This document shows, in pieces, positions 1 through 5,984 of a stretch of 6,962 nucleotides of DNA. Under the pieces are notes generated by a model. That model was given only the letters and a program-made list of their open reading frames with translations. It was not told where the DNA came from and did not search any database. This DNA comes from DASTCC01 sp035711465. Lineage in GTDB: Bacteria; Acidobacteriota; Vicinamibacteria; Vicinamibacterales; SCN-69-37. How positions within the stretch are numbered: the stretch's first letter is position 1; each line of letters begins with the position of its first letter. The position numbers and the translations under genes were made by a program. Where the stretch lies: contig DASTCC010000037.1 of NCBI GenBank assembly GCA_035711465.1, positions 1 through 6,962 on the forward strand. Reading direction: 5' to 3'.

Positions 1-1974
1 GACGACGGATCGACCGTCGCCTTCGTGCGCGGACATACGCCCAATCGAGACGGCTGGATCGCCAATCCGTCGAGCGACCCTGACGGTGCCGAACGTGCGA
101 TCTGGGCCGCGCGCACGACGCCCGGCGCCGCGCTGGCCGCATTCCGCGTCATCGACGGCGCCAATCCCGAGCTCTCGCCTGACGGGCGGTGGGTGCTGTT
201 CGTGAAGGACGGACAGATCCATCGCGCCCGCGTCTCGCCGACGCGCGCGGCAACAGCGCGCGATCGCGGCGAAGAGCCGCTGATCCGCGCGTGGGGCACA
301 AACAGCGCTCCGCGGTGGTCGCCGGACGGCACGAAGATCGCCTTCGTCAGCGCCCGCGTCGATCACAGCTTCATCGGCATCTACGACGTCGCCGCGCGCT
401 CGCTGATCTACATGGCGCCCGACGTCGATCGCGACACCAGTCCGACGTGGTCCCACGACGGCAATCAGATCGCGTTCATCCGCCGCCCGGGGTTAGCGTT
501 CGGACAACAGGCGCAGCAAGGCGGCGGCGGCATCGGCCTGCCGAATGGCCCCGCATTCAATCCGCAGACCGCGCAGGGTCGCGGCGGACGTCAGGGCGGC
601 GGCGGTCGCGGCGGCCGCGGCGGCGGTGGCGGTCAACCGGACGATCCGTCACGCCCGGGCCTGATGCGATCCGCGTTTCGCGGCGGCTACACGATGTCGA
701 TCTGGGTCGGCGATCCGGCCACCGGCAAGGCGCGAGAAGCCTGGCACACCACACCCGACGAGCGGCTGTTCACCAACATCAACAACATCCAGTGGGCGAA
801 CGGCCACGTCATCTTCACCGTCGCGGTCCCCAACGACGAGTGGGAGCGCTACTTCTCGATCGATCTCTCGGGTCCGCCGACGGCAACGCCGACGCTGCTG
901 ACGACGACCGACGGCATCATCGAGGACGCGACGTCGGTCGCGCTCGCCAAGGACGGCGCGACGTTGTACTACACGACCAACGCCGGCGATATCGATCGCC
1001 GCCACCTCTGGTCGGTGCCGACGTCGGGCGGCAAGCCGAGACAGGTGTCTCTCGGCAACGGCATCGAGACGTCGCCGATGCCGCTCGCGTCGAATCGCCG
1101 CATCGCGGCGCTCACCGCGGATTGGAAGCGGCCGCAGTCAGTCGGCCTGATCGACGTCGCCGACGGCGAGCAAACGGTGATCTTCCCGGTCCTCGGATCC
1201 GACTTCCCGGCGGCGAGACACGTCGAGCCGACGGCGGTGACGCTCAAAGCTGCCGACGGCCTCGAGTTCTACAACCAGCTGTTCCTGCCGGCCAATCTCA
1301 AGCCCGGCGAGAAGCGGCCGGCGATGATCTTCGTGCACGGCGGGCCGGTGCGGCAGATGCTCCTCGGCTACCACTACCGGCACTTCTACCACCTCGCATT
1401 CGGCGTCAACCAGTGGCTCGCGAGTCAGGGATTCGTCGTGCTGTCGGTCAACTATCGCAGCGGCGTCGGCTACGGCAACTCGTTCCGCCGCGCGCCGAAC
1501 ACCGGCGGCAACGGCAACGCCGAGTACCAGGACGTCCTCGCCGCCGGCAAGTACCTGCAGCAGCATGTCAACGTCGATCCGAAGCGCATCGGCATCTGGG
1601 GACTTTCGTACGGCGGCGTGCTCACCGCCCAGGCGCTGGCGCGCAATTCCGACATCTTCGCGGCCGGCGTCGATCTCGCCGGCGTGCACCTCTGGGGCAG
1701 CTCGCTCGATCCCGAGGCGGTCTCGTACAAGTCGTCGGCGATCGCGGCCATAAATACATGGAAGTCGCCAGTTTTGCTCGTCCATGGCGACGACGATCGC
1801 AACGTCGCCTTCCAGCAGACCACGGGGCTGGTGCAACTGCTGCGCGCGCACGATATTCCCTACGAGCTGATCGTCCTTCCCGACGACGTGCACGACACGC
1901 TGATCCACGCGCGCTGGCTGCAGATCTTCGGGCGCATGGACGAGTTCATCAAGAGGCATCTGACTGGCAACTAA
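1..1974 (+). CDS. S9 family (prolyl oligopeptidase/DPP-like) serine peptidase, 5'-truncated by window edge
   Basis: This serine peptidase cleaves peptides, probably in the periplasm; homologues are usually exported. The frame is open from base 1, so the true start and any signal peptide lie outside the window. Counting the first visible codon as residue 1, residues 1 to about 400 are beta-propeller with TolB/PD40-like blades (ELSPDGRWVLFV, PRWSPDGTKIAFV, PTWSHDGNQIAFI). Residues about 410-657 are the alpha/beta-hydrolase domain. It carries HGGP (446-449, oxyanion-hole region), nucleophile Ser536 in GLSYGG, Asp599 in HGDDDRNV and His631 in DDVHDTL, a complete triad in the canonical order. The HGDDDRNVAFQQT stretch resembles the DPP-IV subgroup more than classical prolyl oligopeptidase. 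A disordered Gly/Arg-rich insert sits between blades (about residues 168-220). The 657 visible residues fall a little short of typical homologues of roughly 700-750, so perhaps 50-100 residues are missing. The gene overlaps the downstream S41-like gene by 11 bases, which implies an operon. Exact substrate specificity cannot be read from the sequence. Confidence 0.93.
   Translation, partial: DDGSTVAFVRGHTPNRDGWIANPSSDPDGAERAIWAARTTPGAALAAFRVIDGANPELSPDGRWVLFVKDGQIHRARVSPTRAATARDRGEEPLIRAWGTNSAPRWSPDGTKIAFVSARVDHSFIGIYDVAARSLIYMAPDVDRDTSPTWSHDGNQIAFIRRPGLAFGQQAQQGGGGIGLPNGPAFNPQTAQGRGGRQGGGGRGGRGGGGGQPDDPSRPGLMRSAFRGGYTMSIWVGDPATGKAREAWHTTPDERLFTNINNIQWANGHVIFTVAVPNDEWERYFSIDLSGPPTATPTLLTTTDGIIEDATSVALAKDGATLYYTTNAGDIDRRHLWSVPTSGGKPRQVSLGNGIETSPMPLASNRRIAALTADWKRPQSVGLIDVADGEQTVIFPVLGSDFPAARHVEPTAVTLKAADGLEFYNQLFLPANLKPGEKRPAMIFVHGGPVRQMLLGYHYRHFYHLAFGVNQWLASQGFVVLSVNYRSGVGYGNSFRRAPNTGGNGNAEYQDVLAAGKYLQQHVNVDPKRIGIWGLSYGGVLTAQALARNSDIFAAGVDLAGVHLWGSSLDPEAVSYKSSAIAAINTWKSPVLLVHGDDDRNVAFQQTTGLVQLLRAHDIPYELIVLPDDVHDTLIHARWLQIFGRMDEFIKRHLTGN
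577..635. repeat. GGC-rich low-complexity tract coding a Gly/Arg-rich loop
   Basis: This is an imperfect run of GGC/GGT/CGC codons inside the S9 peptidase gene. It encodes repeated GGRGG-type units within the beta-propeller half. The flanking residues (GQQAQQ before it, QPDDPSRP after it) are also low-complexity and likely disordered. It is coding, not a mobile or structural DNA repeat, but it is a plausible slippage site. Confidence 0.7.
1951..1956 (+). promoter_or_regulatory. Shine-Dalgarno sequence for the S41-like gene, inside the end of the S9 gene
   Basis: AAGAGG lies 7 bases upstream of the CTG codon at 1964, which is ideal spacing. In the whole open stretch of this frame, from the in-frame TGA at 1961 to the GTG at 2081, there is no ATG, GTG or TTG. 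This site is therefore the main evidence for a CTG start. Because it lies within the upstream coding region, translation of the two genes is probably coupled. Confidence 0.55.
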
Positions 1975-3247
1975 TCCGACTTCGTCATCGGCGCCGGCTC
2001 GCGGACGCGCGATCGTCTACGCGGCCGCGGCGCTGGTCGCGCTCGGAGCGGCCGGCGTCATCGGGCTCTCCAGCAATGCGGTGCTCGATGCCGCCTGGCC
2101 TTACCTGCCGGCATCCGTGCAGACGCGGCCGTCGTTCTACGTCCGTCACACGCTCGGCGCGATCAAACGGCAGTCGCTGATGCGCGACACGGTCGACTGG
2201 GCGACGCTCGAGCGCGAGACGCTCGCGCGCGCGGCGTCGGCGACGACCGCGGCGGAGACGCTGCCCGCATTTCAGTACGCGCTCGGCGTCGTCGACAACG
2301 GCCAGTCCGCGATCGTCCCGGCGCCCAACCCGAGCGCACCGCAAGGGCTGTACGGATTGCAGGTCGTTCATCCCGAGCACGTCGTCGCCGTCGTCTTCGC
2401 CGGCAGCGCCGCGGCTGCGGCCGGTATCCGACCGGGCGACGTCATCGAGGCCGTGAACGGGAAACCGGCGCAGGTGCACCCGAACCCGCGCATGCGCGGA
2501 CATCTGATCGACCTGCCGACGCCATCGGTGACGCTGCGGGTCCGCCGCCCGGCCACCAGCGCGGTCACCGACGTGATGCTGCAGCTCGGCGGGTACCGGC
2601 CGCTGCCGGCCGAAACGCGGCGGCTCGATCAGGATCTCGGCTACGTCGAGATTCCGGGCATCTCCGGCGGATCCGATTTCGCGTTGCGCATCCGAGAGTC
2701 GATCTATTCGACCGACGCGTCGACGGTATGCGGCTGGGTGATCGATCTGCGCCGCAACTCCGGCGGGACGATGCCGGGGATGCTCCAGGCGCTGAGGCCG
2801 ATCCTGGGCGATTCGCCGGTCGGCGGGCTGGTGGATGCGTCGGGCGCGTCGATGCCGTGGACGTTCCCCGCCGAGCCCGATGCGAAGGCGCTGCGCCCGC
2901 TCGCGGAGCCCGATCCGGCCGTCGCGCTGCTCGTCGGGCGGCTTACCGCCGGCGCCGGCGAAGGCCTCGTCGTCGCGTTCCGCGGCCGCGCCAATACGCG
3001 CACGTTCGGAGAGCCGACCTGGGGACTTGGATCGGGCATCACGTCGATCCCGCTGCCGGACGGCGCGACGCTGCAACTGCTGACCGCGCGCGAGGCCGAT
3101 CGCCACGGCCAGCCGCGCGACGGCGCCATCGCACCGGACGAGACACACGCGATCGACTGGTCGCGGATCGGCGCTGCCGACGACCCGGTGCTGCTCGCCG
3201 CCGGAGAGTGGCTGCGCGGGCAGATGGCCTGTCGGGAACGAAAATGA
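1964..3247 (+). CDS. PDZ and S41-fold (C-terminal processing peptidase-like) protein, probable pseudoprotease
   Basis: Start choice: the first conventional start (GTG, 2081) would cut off a clear hydrophobic N-terminus that is continuous in frame upstream (AIVYAAAALVALGAAGVIGL, preceded by RGR). CTG at 1964 gives 427 residues and has a good Shine-Dalgarno sequence. On that numbering, residues 16-35 are a signal peptide or membrane anchor (possible cleavage after SNA, 37-39). Residues about 60-120 are the N-terminal helical region, 125-197 a PDZ domain (AGIRPGDVIEAVNG), and 226-390 the S41 core (WVIDLRRNSGG, FGEPTWGLGSG, GAIAPDE). Active S41 proteins normally show Ser in TASxxE-type motifs, often His in a DGHS/T motif and, in the CtpA/Tsp type, Lys 25 residues after the Ser. 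Here these positions read TAGAGE (Gly330), DNGQS (Gln114) and WGL (Leu355). Proteolysis is therefore doubtful, and peptide binding or an adaptor role is inferred. Lys is already absent in some S41 subfamilies, so Ser and His carry the argument. The gene is coupled to the S9 peptidase upstream. Confidence 0.83.
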   Translation: MATNPTSSSAPARGRAIVYAAAALVALGAAGVIGLSSNAVLDAAWPYLPASVQTRPSFYVRHTLGAIKRQSLMRDTVDWATLERETLARAASATTAAETLPAFQYALGVVDNGQSAIVPAPNPSAPQGLYGLQVVHPEHVVAVVFAGSAAAAAGIRPGDVIEAVNGKPAQVHPNPRMRGHLIDLPTPSVTLRVRRPATSAVTDVMLQLGGYRPLPAETRRLDQDLGYVEIPGISGGSDFALRIRESIYSTDASTVCGWVIDLRRNSGGTMPGMLQALRPILGDSPVGGLVDASGASMPWTFPAEPDAKALRPLAEPDPAVALLVGRLTAGAGEGLVVAFRGRANTRTFGEPTWGLGSGITSIPLPDGATLQLLTAREADRHGQPRDGAIAPDETHAIDWSRIGAADDPVLLAAGEWLRGQMACRERK

Positions 3248-3250
3248 CAA

Positions 3251-3284
3251 CGCGGCCGGATCGGCTTCCACCGATCCGACCGCG
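3251..3284. terminator. Hairpin between convergent genes, probable bidirectional terminator
   Basis: The left arm CGCGGCCGGATCGG (3251-3264) and right arm CCGATCCGACCGCG (3271-3284) surround a 6-base loop (CTTCCA). Thirteen of 14 positions pair in the plus-strand RNA, with one C-A mismatch. In the minus-strand RNA the same position becomes a G-U wobble, so the stem is fully paired. The minus-strand side is followed by a modest U-rich stretch (TTGTCATTTTC), while the plus side has no U-run. The hairpin begins 3 bases after the S41-like stop codon and lies 32 bases past the metalloprotease stop, as expected for a shared terminator, and works better as drawn for the metalloprotease transcript. 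Confidence 0.65.
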
Positions 3285-3316
3285 CTTGGCTGCTACTCTC
3301 GCTCAGTGCCTCGAGC

Positions 3317-5884
3317 TCAGAACCTCCCGGTCCACCAGCACGAATCGAACCCGAGCAGGTAGTCGAGTCCCGTATCGCCGATCGGCGCGCCGGGCGGCGG
3401 CGCCGGCGTGTTCACCGGCGCCACCAGATCGAACGGGCGCTCGAGGAAACGCTTGATGTCGTCGGCCATCTGCGCGCGATGGGCGCGAACGTCGAAGGTG
3501 AGGCCACTGGCCGAAAGGTCGGCGCGCTGGCGCTGGATCTCGCGCAACACTTCGGATGCCGCGGCGCGCACCTGGACGAAGGACGGGCTGTTGGCCAGAT
3601 CCATCAGATGGCTCACCAGGATGCGCTCCGTCGCGCGCTTGATCTCGGCTTCATAGGGGGATGCCGTCTTCGCGTCGAACACGGTGCTGACCAGCCGGTG
3701 GATGACCTCGTCGAGACCGGGCAGCGACGGGTCGATGGCCTTTTGCGCGATCAGACGCGCGGCGCGGTCGGTAACGAGGATGTTGCCGATGGTGATATCG
3801 GCGGCGACCATCGCCGGCGCGATCGGATCGAACGCGCCGCCGGTCATGCGCGGGAAGAGCTCGCGCGTGCGCCCGTAGCCGCTGGGCCGCGGCGGAATCT
3901 TCATCAGCAGTTCGGGTCGAAGCGCCAGCTCCGCGGGTGCGAGCGTGAGCATCAGCGCGTCGAGAGTCGAGTTCTGCCGCGACGCCGGCACCCACTTCAC
4001 CGGCTCGCGACCGTCGCCCTTGAGCGCGTAGATGTACTCCTGACCGCCGATCGCGGACACCGCCGATTCCACCGCGTAGCGATGATGCAGGTAGATCGGC
4101 ACCAGCTGATCCTCGATCAACGCCATCGGCGTGCCGGATTTGATCGAGGCCTCGCCGAAGCGGCTGAGCGCGACGCGCCGCAGGCTGAGCAGACGGTTCA
4201 GCTCCTCGGCGTTGTCGATGCCGTTGTTCCACTGGTCGACGTTCGGATTCACCGCCATGTCCTGGTTGGTCATGTAGCGGTAGTCCTGCGCCCAGGCATC
4301 ATCGAGGATCTTGCGCAGCGCTGCCGCCTCATCGGTGCCGGGCGGGAACTGCTCGTAGCCGTAGCGGATCGACACCTTGTCCCAGGGACCGATGCCGGAC
4401 TCGTAGGCGCGCGAGAAGTCCATCGAGCCGTCGCTGCGGAGCGTGATCATCGGATGCGGGTAGTCGAGCACCGAGATCCGGCCTTTCGAGCTGTTGTAGT
4501 AGTTGTGGCCGAGGCCGAGGGTGTGGCCGACCTCGTGCGCCGACAGCTGACGGATGCGGGCGAGCGCGGTCTCCGGAATGATCGATGGCGCCTGATCGCC
4601 GTTGCCGTACGGCGAGAGCAGGCCCTCGAAGATCATGTAGTCCTGGCGGACGCGCAGCGATCCGAGCGTGACGTGGCCCTTCAGGATCTCGCCGGTGCGC
4701 GGATCGTCGATCGAGCCGCCGTAGCTCCAGCCGCGCGTCGAGCGATGGACCCAGGTGATCGTGCTGTAGCGCACGTCCATCGGGTCGGCGCCCTCGGGCA
4801 TGACCTCGACGCGGAAGGCGTTGCGGAAGCCGGCGGCCTCGAACGCCTGGTTCCACCAGCTCGCGCCCTCGACCAGCGCCGATCGGATCGGCTCCGGCGC
4901 GCCGCGATCCACGTAGTAGACGATCGGCTTCACCGGCTCGCTGATCGCCGCGTTCGGGTCCTTCTTCTCGAGGCGATGGCGGCCGATGAAGCGCTTGAGC
5001 TGGTTCTGGCCGAGCGGTGCGCTGTAGTCGTAGTAGTTGCCGCCGCCGCCGAAGCCAGATCGCGGATCGTGCGCGCGCGGCTTGAAGTTGTCGTCCGGCA
5101 GCTTGATGAACGAGTGATGCTGGCGCAGCGTCACCGAGTCGGCCGACGGCGCGACGTCGCCGACCCGTCCGCCGATGCCCTGCCCGCCGCCGCGGCCGCC
5201 GCCGCCACCGCCGCCACGACCGCCGCCGCCGGCGCCGTCGCTGACGAGGGTCGTCGTCACTTCGATCTCGGTGTTCTCCGGGAACACCTTGGTGTTCGGC
5301 CGGTAGACGGCGCTGCGCGATCGCTCGAACCGGTAGCCAGCGCCCATCCGCCCGGCAGCGCCATGGGCGTCGCGCATGATCAGGTCGCCGAGATCGACGA
5401 GGATCTTGCCGTCGGACTCCGCGATCGCCGTAAAGCCCCAGATCACGGACTTGGCAAAGGCGTCCTCGATCGACTTGCGCTCGGCGGGGTTGTCCGAGCT
5501 CGATCGGTACTCGTAGTTCGGCTGGACCATCAGAATCTTGGTGCCGACGCGCTCGAACCTGACGACCCGGCCCTGGCCGAGCTGGGCGCGGTCGAGGCCG
5601 ATGTCGTTCGATCCGAGTCCGGCGGCAAGGCCCGTCTGATAGAGGACCTCCTCGTTCAGGCGCGGGATCTCCAGATACAGGTTGCCGGTCTGTTCATCCC
5701 AGTAGAGCGGATAGAAGCCGTCCAGCTTTTCGAAGTTGGCGGTGCGTGAGGCGATCGACGGCAGCGGGCCGGCCTGGCCGCCGCCACCGCCCGCGCCGCC
5801 GCCCCGCCCGCCCTGCGCGAACGCGGGCGCGGCAAGCGACAGGCCGACGAGGCTGGCCGCAATGATTCTTCCAAGGCGACGCAT
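3317..5884 (-). CDS. Secreted zinc-dependent metalloprotease (DUF5118/DUF5117/DUF4953 type)
   Basis: This predicted exported metallopeptidase has 855 residues. The ATG at 5884 was chosen because AGGAGG sits 7 bases upstream and it begins a textbook signal peptide (RRLGRII, then a hydrophobic core, with cleavage likely after AFA at residues 21-23). The frame stays open upstream to 6130, but that extension would swallow the divergent gene's start and puts the signal peptide internally. After a Gly-rich linker (25-40) come the N-terminal DUF5118/5117-like region (about 40-300), with a second Gly/Arg-rich loop near 214-237, and then the catalytic part. The hallmarks YYVDRGAPEPIRSALVEGA, DPMDVRYSTITWVHRSTRG and SYGGSIDDPRTGEILKGHV precede HEVGHTLGLGH (450-460). 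His450, His454 and His460 are the predicted zinc ligands, with Glu451 as general base. The SVLDYPHP segment after it occupies the metzincin Met-turn position but has Leu473 instead of Met. Substrate is unknown. The gene converges on the S41-like gene and diverges from the permease. Confidence 0.95.
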   Translation of the reverse strand: MRRLGRIIAASLVGLSLAAPAFAQGGRGGGAGGGGGQAGPLPSIASRTANFEKLDGFYPLYWDEQTGNLYLEIPRLNEEVLYQTGLAAGLGSNDIGLDRAQLGQGRVVRFERVGTKILMVQPNYEYRSSSDNPAERKSIEDAFAKSVIWGFTAIAESDGKILVDLGDLIMRDAHGAAGRMGAGYRFERSRSAVYRPNTKVFPENTEIEVTTTLVSDGAGGGGRGGGGGGGRGGGQGIGGRVGDVAPSADSVTLRQHHSFIKLPDDNFKPRAHDPRSGFGGGGNYYDYSAPLGQNQLKRFIGRHRLEKKDPNAAISEPVKPIVYYVDRGAPEPIRSALVEGASWWNQAFEAAGFRNAFRVEVMPEGADPMDVRYSTITWVHRSTRGWSYGGSIDDPRTGEILKGHVTLGSLRVRQDYMIFEGLLSPYGNGDQAPSIIPETALARIRQLSAHEVGHTLGLGHNYYNSSKGRISVLDYPHPMITLRSDGSMDFSRAYESGIGPWDKVSIRYGYEQFPPGTDEAAALRKILDDAWAQDYRYMTNQDMAVNPNVDQWNNGIDNAEELNRLLSLRRVALSRFGEASIKSGTPMALIEDQLVPIYLHHRYAVESAVSAIGGQEYIYALKGDGREPVKWVPASRQNSTLDALMLTLAPAELALRPELLMKIPPRPSGYGRTRELFPRMTGGAFDPIAPAMVAADITIGNILVTDRAARLIAQKAIDPSLPGLDEVIHRLVSTVFDAKTASPYEAEIKRATERILVSHLMDLANSPSFVQVRAAASEVLREIQRQRADLSASGLTFDVRAHRAQMADDIKRFLERPFDLVAPVNTPAPPPGAPIGDTGLDYLLGFDSCWWTGRF
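5184..5236. repeat. CCG-rich low-complexity tract coding a Gly/Arg-rich loop
   Basis: This is an imperfect (CCG/CCA) trinucleotide run on the plus strand within the minus-strand metalloprotease. It encodes a GGGGRGGGGGGGRGGG-like loop at about residues 217-234. Interruptions (CCA, ACG, CGG) keep it from being a pure microsatellite. It is probably a disordered loop that tolerates length change. Confidence 0.7.
5776..5813. repeat. CCG/CGC-rich low-complexity tract coding a Gly-rich linker after the signal peptide
   Basis: This tract encodes the GGRGGGAGGGGG segment that follows immediately after the predicted signal peptidase site of the metalloprotease. It is likely a flexible tether between the mature N-terminus and the first folded domain. 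It has the same composition as the two other tracts in this window. Confidence 0.65.
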
Positions 5885-5984
5885 GGCAGATCCTCCTGAG
5901 AAACGGGCGTGAAAACGAGGGTGCGGCGGCATCTTATCGCGACCGGCGGGAAACAATCGACGGAGGCGGCTCGTCTCATCGCGC
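5885..5984. promoter_or_regulatory. Divergent intergenic region holding promoters of the metalloprotease and permease genes
   Basis: This 100-base gap separates two divergently transcribed start codons, so both promoters should lie in or near it. For the minus strand, a weak match is TAAGAT (plus positions 5931-5936) as -10 with TTGTTT (5951-5956) as -35. The spacer is only 14 bases, so this is a suggestion. I found no convincing plus-strand promoter and no operator palindrome. Confidence 0.4.
5892..5897 (-). promoter_or_regulatory. Consensus Shine-Dalgarno sequence of the metalloprotease gene
   Basis: The minus strand reads AGGAGG, followed by a 7-base spacer and the ATG at 5884. The perfect core and spacing fix the start of the metalloprotease and rule against the longer upstream frame. 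Confidence 0.88.

Noticed and set aside
2081..2083. GTG as the start of the S41-like gene
   Set aside because: It discards an in-frame hydrophobic signal/anchor segment and has no Shine-Dalgarno sequence of note just upstream; CTG 1964 fits better, though this remains unproven.
189..2180. A 663-codon plus-strand open frame overlapping the S9 peptidase in another phase
   Set aside because: The product is extremely Arg-rich and low in hydrophobic structure, a typical shifted-frame shadow of a GC-rich gene.
1985..3271. A 428-codon minus-strand open frame antisense to the S41-like gene
   Set aside because: It mirrors the S41-like gene, is Arg-rich and has no domain motifs. The plus-strand frame has clear PDZ and S41 signatures.
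5184..5236. CCG-rich tract considered as a CRISPR-like or tandem regulatory repeat
   Set aside because: There are no spacers, the period is three and in frame, and it encodes a Gly/Arg-rich protein loop.
3479..5749. A 756-codon plus-strand open frame antisense to the metalloprotease
   Set aside because: Its translation is Arg/Asp/Val-rich with no recognisable domain. The opposite strand encodes a full protein with signal peptide, HExxH motif and ribosome-binding site. Long antisense frames are expected in GC-rich DNA.
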